Positions 14,370-20,738 of a DNA stretch of 63,095 bases are shown piece after piece. This DNA is from a virus. The translations under genes were made by a program, and so were the position numbers. Within the stretch, counting starts at the first letter, position 1. The number at the start of each line of letters is the position of its first letter. Location: positions 1 through 63,095 of the IMG/VR virus record IMGVR_UViG_3300044617_000558. One strand, 5' to 3'. Under the pieces are notes generated by a model. It was not told the DNA's origin, ran no database searches, and saw only the letters and a program-made list of their open reading frames with translations.

Positions 14370-14689
14370 GAACAGAAATAGACAACTTAATCCCAGCAGG
14401 ATACTTTTCAGTAGACTCAGGACAAGCAATGGTAGGCGACCCGTGCTACCTTGACCAATGGAAAACAGATGAAGGCTTAGAGTGGGACTTACAGGGCAAG
14501 ATAGGTCAATACTCCTATCAAGGCGCTAGTGCTACTACAATTGAAAACTCATACGGAGAACTAGGAATAGGTTCTGCCGTAGTATTTAACACAGGCTATG
14601 GTGACGGATACTATCCTGTCTTTGTTCAGATGAACGAGGACGGACGAGTTAGCAAGGTAGTTATTGATTTCGAAGGTGAGATTAAATAA
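14366..14689 (+). CDS. 107-aa hypothetical protein (GDPCYL motif)
   Basis: MRTEIDNLIPAGYFSVDSGQAMVGDPCYLDQW... The DSGxxxVGDPCYL signature and beta-rich C-terminus recall a widespread phage/bacterial family (DUF4241-like); the assignment is tentative. AAGGAG upstream; overlaps both neighbours. Confidence 0.6.
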   Translation: MRTEIDNLIPAGYFSVDSGQAMVGDPCYLDQWKTDEGLEWDLQGKIGQYSYQGASATTIENSYGELGIGSAVVFNTGYGDGYYPVFVQMNEDGRVSKVVIDFEGEIK

Positions 14690-14835
14690 TGTCAGAATTT
14701 AAAGTAGAAGTTATCTTTGAGCCAACAGGCGATTACATGACATTTAGATATGAAGCAGAGGCAGAAGATGAAGAAGCACTGCTCAATGAAGTACTAAGCC
14801 AACTATCAATCGTATCTTTTAAGGAGCAAGACTAG
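14689..14835 (+). CDS. 48-aa acidic hypothetical protein
   Basis: MSEFKVEVIFEPTGDYMTFRYEAEAEDEEALL..., beta-beta-alpha pattern. TAATG overlap upstream and TAGTG overlap downstream. Unknown function. Confidence 0.6.
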   Translation: MSEFKVEVIFEPTGDYMTFRYEAEAEDEEALLNEVLSQLSIVSFKEQD

Positions 14836-14918
14836 TGGAAATCATTTTAGGAGCACTATTTATAATGTGGTTTTTGGGAGCACTAACAGGCTCTTGGACC
14901 AACGAACCGAAACTATAA
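14835..14918 (+). CDS. 27-aa membrane micro-protein (GTG start)
   Basis: VEIILGALFIMWFLGALTGSWTNEPKL: one membrane helix. AAGGAG lies upstream and the GTG overlaps the preceding TAG. Unknown. Confidence 0.5.
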   Translation: MEIILGALFIMWFLGALTGSWTNEPKL

Positions 14919-14928
14919 GGAGAAAACC

Positions 14929-15294
14929 ATGGGAGCAAGGATCAACTTTGTATTTAAAGACGTTGAGGATGAAGCACACGTAGTCCTATATAGCCACTGG
15001 GGTGAGACCGAATGGCAGCGGGACCTAGCAATGGCGCTGCAGCATTCAAAGCCTAGGTGGAAAGACTATGCCTACTTTACCCGCATGATGATTAGTTATC
15101 TTATTCAAGACTCCGTGCTGGAGGAGACAGGGTTTGGTATTTATGCTATTACTGGTACCAACTTTGAATTAGGCGAGACCACTGTCGTTATCGATATCGC
15201 TAAAGAGACTGTCTATGAGGCAGGCAAGGACCTACAGGTCGACTGGCAGTTATTTATTAATGCATATCTACCAAGTTTAGTTGAGACAATCTAG
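14929..15294 (+). CDS. 121-aa conserved phage hypothetical protein
   Basis: MGARINFVFKDVEDEAHVVLYSHWGETEWQRDLAMALQHSKPRWKDYAYFTRMMISYLI... The HVVLYSHWG and YFTRMMISYLI blocks are typical of a small actinophage family of unknown function. AAGGAG upstream. Ends the operon before a terminator. Confidence 0.65.
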   Translation: MGARINFVFKDVEDEAHVVLYSHWGETEWQRDLAMALQHSKPRWKDYAYFTRMMISYLIQDSVLEETGFGIYAITGTNFELGETTVVIDIAKETVYEAGKDLQVDWQLFINAYLPSLVETI

Positions 15295-15333
15295 GTATTG
15301 GGTCACCTAGATTATCGGGTGGAAGGGGCAGGC

Positions 15334-15361
15334 GTGGGGCTTGCTCTTTCCCCCACTTTTT
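15334..15361 (+). terminator. Rho-independent terminator
   Basis: GTGGGG (15334-15339) pairs with CCCCAC (15351-15356), followed by five T. Confidence 0.7.
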
Positions 15362-15386
15362 GATACAATAGATACAAGGGAGAACT

Positions 15387-15593
15387 ATGCGTATAAGCAG
15401 ACGAGTCACAGAGGAAGAAAAGGTTGCCAACAAAATTGGTAACATAGTTGCTGACCTCAGAGTTGATTTGGAATTGGTCGGGGAATACCTAGCAAAATCT
15501 CAGCCCTATGTAGTGTATAATAGATTACAGACAATAGCAGAGTCAGCCAAAGAAACTAGGGAAGGTACAAATTATGCTCACAACAACTTTTGA
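15387..15593 (+). CDS. 68-aa basic helical protein
   Basis: MRISRRVTEEEKVANKIGNIVADLRVDLELVGEYLAK..., helical. AAGGGAG precedes the ATG and a TACAAT box (about 15365) stands upstream. Overlaps the next gene by 20 nt. Unknown function. Confidence 0.6.
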   Translation: MRISRRVTEEEKVANKIGNIVADLRVDLELVGEYLAKSQPYVVYNRLQTIAESAKETREGTNYAHNNF

Positions 15594-15879
15594 TAACAAG
15601 GCTTTAATCTTGGGTCAGGTATGGATGCAACATAAGACCGATGACGAAATGGCAGATTTCTTTGAGTACAATGACCTTGGTATTCCACTTGCTTTTGCTT
15701 ATGCCGAGGGTATCATCAATTATACAGAGACACTTGCTAGATACGTAACAGAAACATTTGATTTATTGCTAGAGGCATTAGACATTGAGGATGCAGGGTT
15801 TGACGACTTGCAAGATTTGTGGGATGCATTAGAAGCAATCAATGAACATAATGACACCAACCCTACAAACCCTCTCTGA
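15574..15879 (+). CDS. 101-aa acidic helical protein
   Basis: MLTTTFDNKALILGQVWMQHKTDDEMADFFEYNDLGIPLAFAYAEGII... with a very acidic C-terminal half. GGAAGG lies upstream within the preceding gene. Belongs to no family I recognise. Confidence 0.6.
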   Translation: MLTTTFDNKALILGQVWMQHKTDDEMADFFEYNDLGIPLAFAYAEGIINYTETLARYVTETFDLLLEALDIEDAGFDDLQDLWDALEAINEHNDTNPTNPL

Positions 15880-16060
15880 GGGCGGGGCCGGAAACTCTTT
15901 TGTAACAAACCATCAAACCTTATTTCCAAAAGACATTACGATCCAAACCATAATTTCCCCAAACCAGGACATTACGAACCCTAAAAACTTTCCCCCAGCA
16001 GAACTTATACCATAGTTTGTAAGGTTTGTCAAACCTTTTATATGGTGTTATAATGAATAT
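15880..16060 (+). promoter_or_regulatory. AAGGTTTG-repeat region and palindromic operator/promoter
   Basis: Several CAAACC/AAGGTTTG half-sites precede a 17-bp perfect palindrome AAGGTTTG-T-CAAACCTT (16021-16037). It overlaps a consensus promoter: TTGTCA (16026-16031), 17 bp, TATAAT (16049-16054), with the ATG exactly 6 nt later. A repressor binding the palindrome would cover the -35 box. Confidence 0.7.
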
Positions 16061-16336
16061 ATGAGTCCAAGAAGCCACTTTGCAGATTATGCTAAAAGAG
16101 ATCCTAAAGGATACCAAACCTTTACAGATAATATGTGGAACTCCTTTGTTACTATTACCCATAAGATTGGTTTGTCTCCTTTCTTTTCATTCACCCCCGA
16201 TTTTTTAGACGGGTTAGATGCTAAAGCAATCGGAAAGCAACTGGGCAATGTTTATAATCAAACGATGACTGATAATCCTGTTACTGGTACCTTCGCCGTC
16301 GGCGAAATCCCAGGGGATAAAGACCAAACCCCATAA
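16061..16336 (+). CDS. 91-aa hypothetical protein, leaderless, operator-controlled
   Basis: MSPRSHFADYAKRDPKGYQTFTDNMWNSFVTITHKIG... No known domain and no clear helix-turn-helix. TATAAT, 6 nt, ATG: leaderless. Its promoter carries the AAGGTTTG palindrome, and related half-sites continue downstream, so it could be part of a copy-control or replication-control circuit; this is inference from position. Confidence 0.6.
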   Translation: MSPRSHFADYAKRDPKGYQTFTDNMWNSFVTITHKIGLSPFFSFTPDFLDGLDAKAIGKQLGNVYNQTMTDNPVTGTFAVGEIPGDKDQTP

Positions 16337-16806
16337 CAAATAACCCCTATAGAATAACAAACCTTTTCTCCTGGTTTTCTATAAATTTCATATTGGTTTT
16401 ATAAAATAACATTACGATTATGGCAAATTTCTCCCTGGTTTTGGGAGATTTTTTTTGCATAAAATGGGCTTGACAAACCATCGTTTACGATGTATAATGC
16501 CCAAACCATGCATATTAAGGTTTGACAGATATGAAGGTTTGTGATACAATCCCGCTTCGAAGGTTTGGGGATAGGAAGGTTTGAGGTTTGGGATTACGAA
16601 CGCCCCTTATAAAAGCGCTCCCTACTCCACTATCCTCCACTTCACTCCACTTCTAGACTATCTAATTAAATTATCAGTAACATTTATCTGTGGATAACAT
16701 GTGGATAACTATGACATTTTTAGTCTATTGTCCTGTGGATAACCATCATTGACAAACCACATTTGAGGGTATATACTTAAGATATAACTACAACAAAGGG
16801 ATCAAA
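16337..16806 (+). other. Origin-like non-coding region with tandem promoters
   Basis: No credible gene. Contents in order: terminator TCTCCC/GGGAGA plus eight T (16430-16456); promoter TTGACA-17-TATAAT (16470-16498) with the palindrome CATCGT-TT-ACGATG (16479-16492) inside its spacer; promoter TTGACA-17-TACAAT (16522-16550); six or more AAGGTTTG/CAAACC repeats; pyrimidine-rich tract (16620-16655); three DnaA-box sequences TGTGGATAA (16689-16697, 16700-16708, 16734-16742); promoter TTGACA-17-TATACT (16749-16777). This combination suits a replication origin and/or a regulatory RNA. Confidence 0.55.
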
Positions 16807-17079
16807 ATGAAGTTAGACTATACAGAAAATGTAGTATACATTAAAGCAAACCTTGAAGAAGAAATGTCAAAATTAGATGAAACACAATTAGATGCCTATC
16901 GTAGAGATACTATTCACAGCATAATGAGAGATGCTCATGAAAGAATTATTGATGTTGAGACAGCAAGATACTTAATGGCTGCTGTGTATCCAGGGTTCTT
17001 TGAAAAACCACAAAAGTTTAGAAATGATTATTTGGGACTTGACCTACTAACCAGAGTCTATACATGGTGGAAACAATGA
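16807..17079 (+). CDS. 90-aa hypothetical protein
   Basis: MKLDYTENVVYIKANLEEEMSKLDETQLDAYRRDTIHS..., largely helical. It follows a full TTGACA-17-TATACT promoter and AAAGGGATC ribosome site. Next to the origin-like region, so a replication role is possible but unsupported by motif. Confidence 0.6.
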   Translation: MKLDYTENVVYIKANLEEEMSKLDETQLDAYRRDTIHSIMRDAHERIIDVETARYLMAAVYPGFFEKPQKFRNDYLGLDLLTRVYTWWKQ

Positions 17080-17087
17080 TACTAGTC

Positions 17088-17112
17088 TGTGGATAACTGC
17101 TATAATTAAACC
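17088..17112 (+). promoter_or_regulatory. Leaderless promoter overlapping a DnaA box
   Basis: TATAAT at 17101-17106 lies 6 nt before the ATG at 17113. A fourth TGTGGATAA box (17088-17096) sits in the spacer between -35 and -10. Confidence 0.55.
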
Positions 17113-17199
17113 ATGAAACCTTTTCTCATTATAATGCTTGGCCTGTTCATATTTCTTAACTGGATGGCCTACCTACAAACGCAAAGGATGGGTGGATAA
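17113..17199 (+). CDS. 28-aa membrane micro-protein, leaderless
   Basis: MKPFLIIMLGLFIFLNWMAYLQTQRMGG, single membrane helix. TATAAT-6-ATG start; TAATG overlap with the next gene. Unknown function. Confidence 0.55.
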   Translation: MKPFLIIMLGLFIFLNWMAYLQTQRMGG

Positions 17200-17297
17200 T
17201 GCTAAACATCCTATGCTTTGACTGTGGCGGTATGTATCAACTACCTTATGGGGTATCAAACCCTACATCCAAGTGTCCAAAATGCGACGGCAAATAA
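17199..17297 (+). CDS. 32-aa zinc-knuckle protein
   Basis: MLNILCFDCGGMYQLPYG...CPKCDGK, two CxxC pairs: a minimal zinc ribbon. Coupled to the membrane micro-protein upstream. Confidence 0.6.
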   Translation: MLNILCFDCGGMYQLPYGVSNPTSKCPKCDGK

Positions 17298-17300
17298 AGA

Positions 17301-17615
17301 TTACGATAGGTCCTTTATAGCCCTATTGACCATACGGATCAAACCTTTTCTGGTTATCTTCGACGCATCAAATGTCTCCGTATAGCCCCCTTGTGGCATA
17401 TCTGCCTTATCCAGGAAATAACCATGCTTAGAAGTAAGGGTTTGTACTACTAGGGATTCTACTGCTCTCGCTTTATCCCGTTCGGAAAATGCCCAATACT
17501 TAATCAGTATCCAACCCTTGGTCCTATGGGCTGCAAACCTTCTACCAGACACATCTGATATCCCTATTTTGACAGCCTTATACACAGGGCTGTATAGTAT
17601 ATATAATAGGGTCAT
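17301..17615 (-). CDS. T5orf172/GIY-YIG-like protein, leaderless
   Basis: A 104-aa protein. TLLYILYSPVYKAVKIGISD (about 2-21) followed by Arg at RRFAAHR is the compact GIY-YIG variant of T5orf172/MUG113 domains, which act as nucleases or DNA-binding modules. The start is set by TATAAT (17622-17627) 6 nt upstream of the ATG; an upstream start would place coding sequence over this promoter. Divergent from 17664. Confidence 0.65.
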   Translation of the reverse strand: MTLLYILYSPVYKAVKIGISDVSGRRFAAHRTKGWILIKYWAFSERDKARAVESLVVQTLTSKHGYFLDKADMPQGGYTETFDASKITRKGLIRMVNRAIKDLS

Positions 17616-17663
17616 AGGTCTATTATACTTGACATCCCCCGTTTTTTTTGAGACAATAGGGAT

Positions 17664-17831
17664 ATGAATAAAAAAGCACAATCTCCTACAAAAGTGGAGA
17701 TCAATAAAAAAACAGGTAAGTGGCGCTTCTTAGACATAGAGTTGGGTGTGTACTCTTCACAGGAGTGGGATACTAGGAATGAGGCATTCAAGATGTCTGA
17801 TAAATATCGTAGAAAGCATGAGATCAAATGA
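17664..17831 (+). CDS. 55-aa hypothetical protein, leaderless
   Basis: MNKKAQSPTKVEINKKTGKWRFLDIELGVYSS... Promoter TTGACA (17629-17634), 17 bp, GACAAT, 6 nt, ATG. The beta-hairpin plus basic tail looks like a small nucleic-acid-binding fold, but this is not certain. Overlaps the next gene by ATGA. Confidence 0.65.
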   Translation: MNKKAQSPTKVEINKKTGKWRFLDIELGVYSSQEWDTRNEAFKMSDKYRRKHEIK

Positions 17832-17989
17832 AACCTTTAACAGATAGACAAGTGGCCAGCCGATTCTGGAAAATGATCATAATTAACTGCACCCATGAAT
17901 TTGAATGGTCATTGCAGTGTGGGGAGATAGCCTGTGGCAAGTGCTATGTAACCTATGATGAATATAAAAGAAAGTATGAGAATGTCTAG
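17828..17989 (+). CDS. 53-aa zinc-ribbon-like protein
   Basis: MKPLTDRQVASRFWKMIIINCTHEFEWSLQCGEIACGKCYVTYDE...: C-x-H...C...CxxC. ATGA overlap upstream, 8-nt overlap downstream. Confidence 0.6.
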   Translation: MKPLTDRQVASRFWKMIIINCTHEFEWSLQCGEIACGKCYVTYDEYKRKYENV

Positions 17990-18158
17990 CCTAGATGAAT
18001 TCATGAAGGACCCTTGGAAAAGGTTTAACGAAATGCGTAATACACCACACGAATGTGATTACGATTACAGGATAGACTCCTCTGGCACTATGTTCTTTGA
18101 GATATGTAAACTATGCCTTGACACTAAAGGTGTAATTGAGATGGATGACCATGACTAA
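17982..18158 (+). CDS. 58-aa zinc-binding hypothetical protein
   Basis: MSSLDEFMKDPWKRFNEMRNTPHECDYDYRIDSSGTMFFEICKLCLDTKG... HxC and CxxC pairs. The start overlapping the previous stop is preferred to an in-frame ATG 27 nt earlier. Confidence 0.55.
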   Translation: MSSLDEFMKDPWKRFNEMRNTPHECDYDYRIDSSGTMFFEICKLCLDTKGVIEMDDHD

Positions 18159-18399
18159 ATGTTATGCTAAAAAAAATAATGGCAAGACCTGCTTTGCAAA
18201 GGTAACCGACCATACACATTTCTGCCATATCCACGATCCTAACGGAAAGTTCAGACAACAACTAAAGCGTAAAGGAATGGGAAAAGACTATGTTGCTAGG
18301 TGTGAACATACTTGGTATATGAGAGAGCATGGGATTACCTGTACAAGATGCCTAATGATTTGGGAGAGTGATGAGGATAATAGTCTGTCCGATTTGTAA
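18151..18399 (+). CDS. 82-aa zinc-finger-like protein
   Basis: MTKCYAKKNNGKTCFAKVTDHTHFCHIHDPNGKF...CEHTW...CTRCLMIW. Two clusters (C-x9-C...H..CxIH and C-x-H...CxxC) suggest two small zinc sites. Similar small proteins are common in actinophages; no function assigned. Confidence 0.6.
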   Translation: MTKCYAKKNNGKTCFAKVTDHTHFCHIHDPNGKFRQQLKRKGMGKDYVARCEHTWYMREHGITCTRCLMIWESDEDNSLSDL

Positions 18400-18475
18400 G
18401 AAGGAGTGGGATCTTAGATGGGGTGTCTTTGGACATGACTCCCTTGCTAGGCATATGAAGGCTGCTCACCAATAG
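18371..18475 (+). CDS. 34-aa C2H2 zinc-finger micro-protein
   Basis: MRIIVCPICKKEWDLRWGVFGHDSLARHMKAAHQ: C-x2-C, then H-x4-H at the end of a helix, the classic C2H2 layout in a free-standing 34-residue protein. It overlaps the preceding gene by 29 nt. Could bind DNA or a host protein. Confidence 0.6.
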   Translation: MRIIVCPICKKEWDLRWGVFGHDSLARHMKAAHQ

Positions 18476-18532
18476 TGCCCGTTTAGGGCATAAGAAGGTT
18501 TATAACTTCTATTTTGCGCCGAACTTTAAAAA

Positions 18533-19102
18533 CTATTTTTTCGCCGAACCTGCAGGTGGCGTTGTTCTTGTAAACATTTGTAGCGAAACACGCAGACTTC
18601 CTTCGCTCACTGGAGTTGTATAGTGTTTTTCATTGTCATCGTTATACACCAAAAGGCCTTGAGACGGAACTAACACCTTCCACTTGTTATCATTTTTGTC
18701 TAGATAGTTAAAAGTTCCACCATCTTCAAGTGACCATTTAGGGTTGATGTAAGATGTAAAAACCTTTCTATCTGTTTCAGCAAAGCCATCGCTATGAAGA
18801 GGAATATATGCACCTGGTGTCCACAAAAAAACCATTATCTGTAGAGCGTCATTCATGCTTACAATGTCTAACCGTACAAACTCTTCTTTTAGTTTTTTAA
18901 CAATCTCATCAGGTGGAAAATAAATTATAACTGGTCTGCTATCTTTGACAATCTTAGGATCCCAAGAGGCGTTGGTCTTTGTTACAATTGGCTTTGGAAA
19001 ACCAAGTGGGTGTGCACCCTGTATTCCATAATAGTAAGAAGTAGCCCAATTAAATATATCTGAGCACAACTCTTTACTTAGCCCACTCTCAAATATTTTC
19101 AT
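18533..19102 (-). CDS. 2-oxoglutarate/Fe(II) oxygenase 1, leaderless
   Basis: A 189-aa protein with the double-stranded beta-helix signature of 2OG dioxygenases: H-S-D (PLHSDGF), a distal His (NEKHYTTPV) and an Arg for 2-oxoglutarate (SLRVSLQ). Such enzymes hydroxylate proteins, nucleobases or small molecules using O2 and 2OG. On the minus strand TATACT, 6 nt, ATG. Divergent with the sulfotransferase at 19140. First of at least nine such genes in the window. Confidence 0.75.
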   Translation of the reverse strand: MKIFESGLSKELCSDIFNWATSYYYGIQGAHPLGFPKPIVTKTNASWDPKIVKDSRPVIIYFPPDEIVKKLKEEFVRLDIVSMNDALQIMVFLWTPGAYIPLHSDGFAETDRKVFTSYINPKWSLEDGGTFNYLDKNDNKWKVLVPSQGLLVYNDDNEKHYTTPVSEGSLRVSLQMFTRTTPPAGSAKK

Positions 19103-19139
19103 ATAGCGAGTATAGCACAGGGTATGCTATTATAGACTT

Positions 19140-19706
19140 ATGGAACCATACAAGCCAAACACTAAGATTAAGAATCCAACCTACGAGTACTCCATCGTAA
19201 CAGTTCCTAGGACAGGTTCTCACTATCTTCAAGATAGAATTGAGCAACACACAGGGGTATATGTTAGGAAATATCATGACCTACAAGATAACAAAATGAT
19301 AACGATAGTAAGAGATCCAATAGACTTCCTGTCTTCTTATGTGGCTATGGAGTCTCTATACTATGAAGGAAGACTTGATAAGTTTTTGGCCGACCCTGAT
19401 CAGTACTGCTTTGGTGACTGGTTTGCTCAAGATGATATAAGCATTATTGACAATTTTCACATTATAATCAAGTATGAGTCTTTGACAGATTCACCGCTTG
19501 AAACCATAACAAAGGTGGCAGAGAAAATGTCACTTGACATAATTGAAACCAGGTACAAGAGCAATGTCACCGACATGCCATACAGGAAGTATGTGGCATC
19601 TAGCAAGAACCTAAAAGATTATGAAAGAATAAGGAAGATAATAGAGCAACAGGACCTCACAAGGACATATGAAATTTACAATAAGTTCTTAGAGAAGGCT
19701 ATATAA
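19140..19706 (+). CDS. Sulfotransferase-family protein 1, leaderless
   Basis: A 188-aa protein with the PAPS-binding 5'-phosphosulfate loop TVPRTGSHYL (about 21-30) and the 3'-phosphate motif IVRDPIDFLSSY (about 56-67). These define PAPS-dependent sulfotransferases, which move sulfate to glycans, lipids or proteins. Smaller than many (250-300 aa) but both ligand motifs are intact. TATTAT-6-ATG start. An APS-kinase domain that could supply PAPS is encoded at 39024. Confidence 0.75.
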   Translation: MEPYKPNTKIKNPTYEYSIVTVPRTGSHYLQDRIEQHTGVYVRKYHDLQDNKMITIVRDPIDFLSSYVAMESLYYEGRLDKFLADPDQYCFGDWFAQDDISIIDNFHIIIKYESLTDSPLETITKVAEKMSLDIIETRYKSNVTDMPYRKYVASSKNLKDYERIRKIIEQQDLTRTYEIYNKFLEKAI

Positions 19707-19725
19707 ATTATGATACAATTGCCAA

Positions 19726-19851
19726 ATGCACAAATTGGAATCTTCATATACTAAGTTTATGGGCTACAGAGTAGCCTGCAATGGGTGTGACCAACTATAT
19801 TTTAAGCCTAATGATGAGCCATTTGTCTGCACTACCTGCTCTGAGGGTTAA
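19726..19851 (+). CDS. 41-aa zinc-ribbon protein, leaderless
   Basis: MHKLESSYTKFMGYRVACNGCDQLYFKPNDEPFVCTTCSEG: two CxxC pairs, a complete zinc ribbon. TACAAT, 6 nt, ATG. Confidence 0.65.
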   Translation: MHKLESSYTKFMGYRVACNGCDQLYFKPNDEPFVCTTCSEG

Positions 19852-19866
19852 TGGTATAATAGTTAT

Positions 19867-20484
19867 ATGGCATACATGATAAATAATAAGTCCGTTGGAA
19901 ATGATCCTTTGTCAATCGAAAGAACTGAGGCATATCATAAATTTTTAAATAGATTAGGCAACTCCAAAGATAATATTATAACCATTCCTAACTTCTTAAC
20001 ACAAGAAGAAATATCCTATCTTATGGACGGCCTAGAAGAAAGACACTCACATCGTTTTGTTTCTCAAAAAGGTCCTAACGGAGAGCCATTAACTTACATG
20101 CATAAGTATGATGGTCTGCCTGATATCTACAATATTATAAGTAGAGTTAAAAATGAAATAATAAAGGCATACAAAATAGAAGATATCAAAATAGTAGAAA
20201 AAGAAGACTTCCTAGGTGTTGTTCACTGGGAGACTGGATCTTACTTAAATGTTCATGTAGACGATCTTGGTTATGTAACAGAAAACCATTTGCCAATTAT
20301 TATTTATTTAAATGATAACTATGAGGGTGGAGAGATTAAGTTTGAAACACATGATCTTTCTATTAAGCCTAATACTGGTGATTTAGTTGTATTCCCTGGA
20401 AATATGCATTATGCTCATGAGGTTACAAAAGTTTTATCTGGCGATAGATACACATTACCTATTTGGTTTACGGTAGTTGAGTAA
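19867..20484 (+). CDS. 2-oxoglutarate/Fe(II) oxygenase 2, leaderless
   Basis: A 205-aa prolyl-4-hydroxylase-like protein. Iron ligands H130-V-D132 and H184, 2OG Arg194; YLNDNYEGGEIKF is the typical strand-turn of this phage subfamily. TATAAT (19855-19860), 6 nt, ATG. Its stop overlaps the next gene, which is followed by the LLM-2OG fusion, so the three form an operon. Confidence 0.8.
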   Translation: MAYMINNKSVGNDPLSIERTEAYHKFLNRLGNSKDNIITIPNFLTQEEISYLMDGLEERHSHRFVSQKGPNGEPLTYMHKYDGLPDIYNIISRVKNEIIKAYKIEDIKIVEKEDFLGVVHWETGSYLNVHVDDLGYVTENHLPIIIYLNDNYEGGEIKFETHDLSIKPNTGDLVVFPGNMHYAHEVTKVLSGDRYTLPIWFTVVE

Positions 20485-20738
20485 TGACAGAACCTACAAA
20501 AAAAAGAAAACTACTAGATGGTTCTGAAGTTAATGATTATGACTATCCAATTGATCTAATCTTGCATACAAAAGCACCAGCCAAATGGAAGTTGATTGAC
20601 CTTGAAACAGGCCAAGAGTATCTTGGCTCAGACATATCACATGAAAATTTTGCAGAACTATTAAGAAGCAAGGTATCTTATTCAAAAATAGGTTCTTGGT
20701 TTAAGACTAAAGGAAGAGTGACTAATAATGGAAAATAA
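20484..20738 (+). CDS. 84-aa hypothetical protein
   Basis: MTEPTKKRKLLDGSEVNDYDYPIDLILHTKAPAKWKLIDLETGQEYLG... Basic N-terminus, beta-rich middle. Lies between two oxygenase genes (TAATG overlap upstream, 11-nt overlap downstream), so it may be a substrate or partner of them; this is inference. AAAWKLIDxxTGxxY is a pattern seen in several phage proteins of unknown function. Confidence 0.6.
   Translation: MTEPTKKRKLLDGSEVNDYDYPIDLILHTKAPAKWKLIDLETGQEYLGSDISHENFAELLRSKVSYSKIGSWFKTKGRVTNNGK

Noticed and set aside
16508-16525. ATG-led 5-codon ORF after a consensus promoter
   Set aside because: MHIKV is too short to support; the promoter more likely drives a non-coding RNA.
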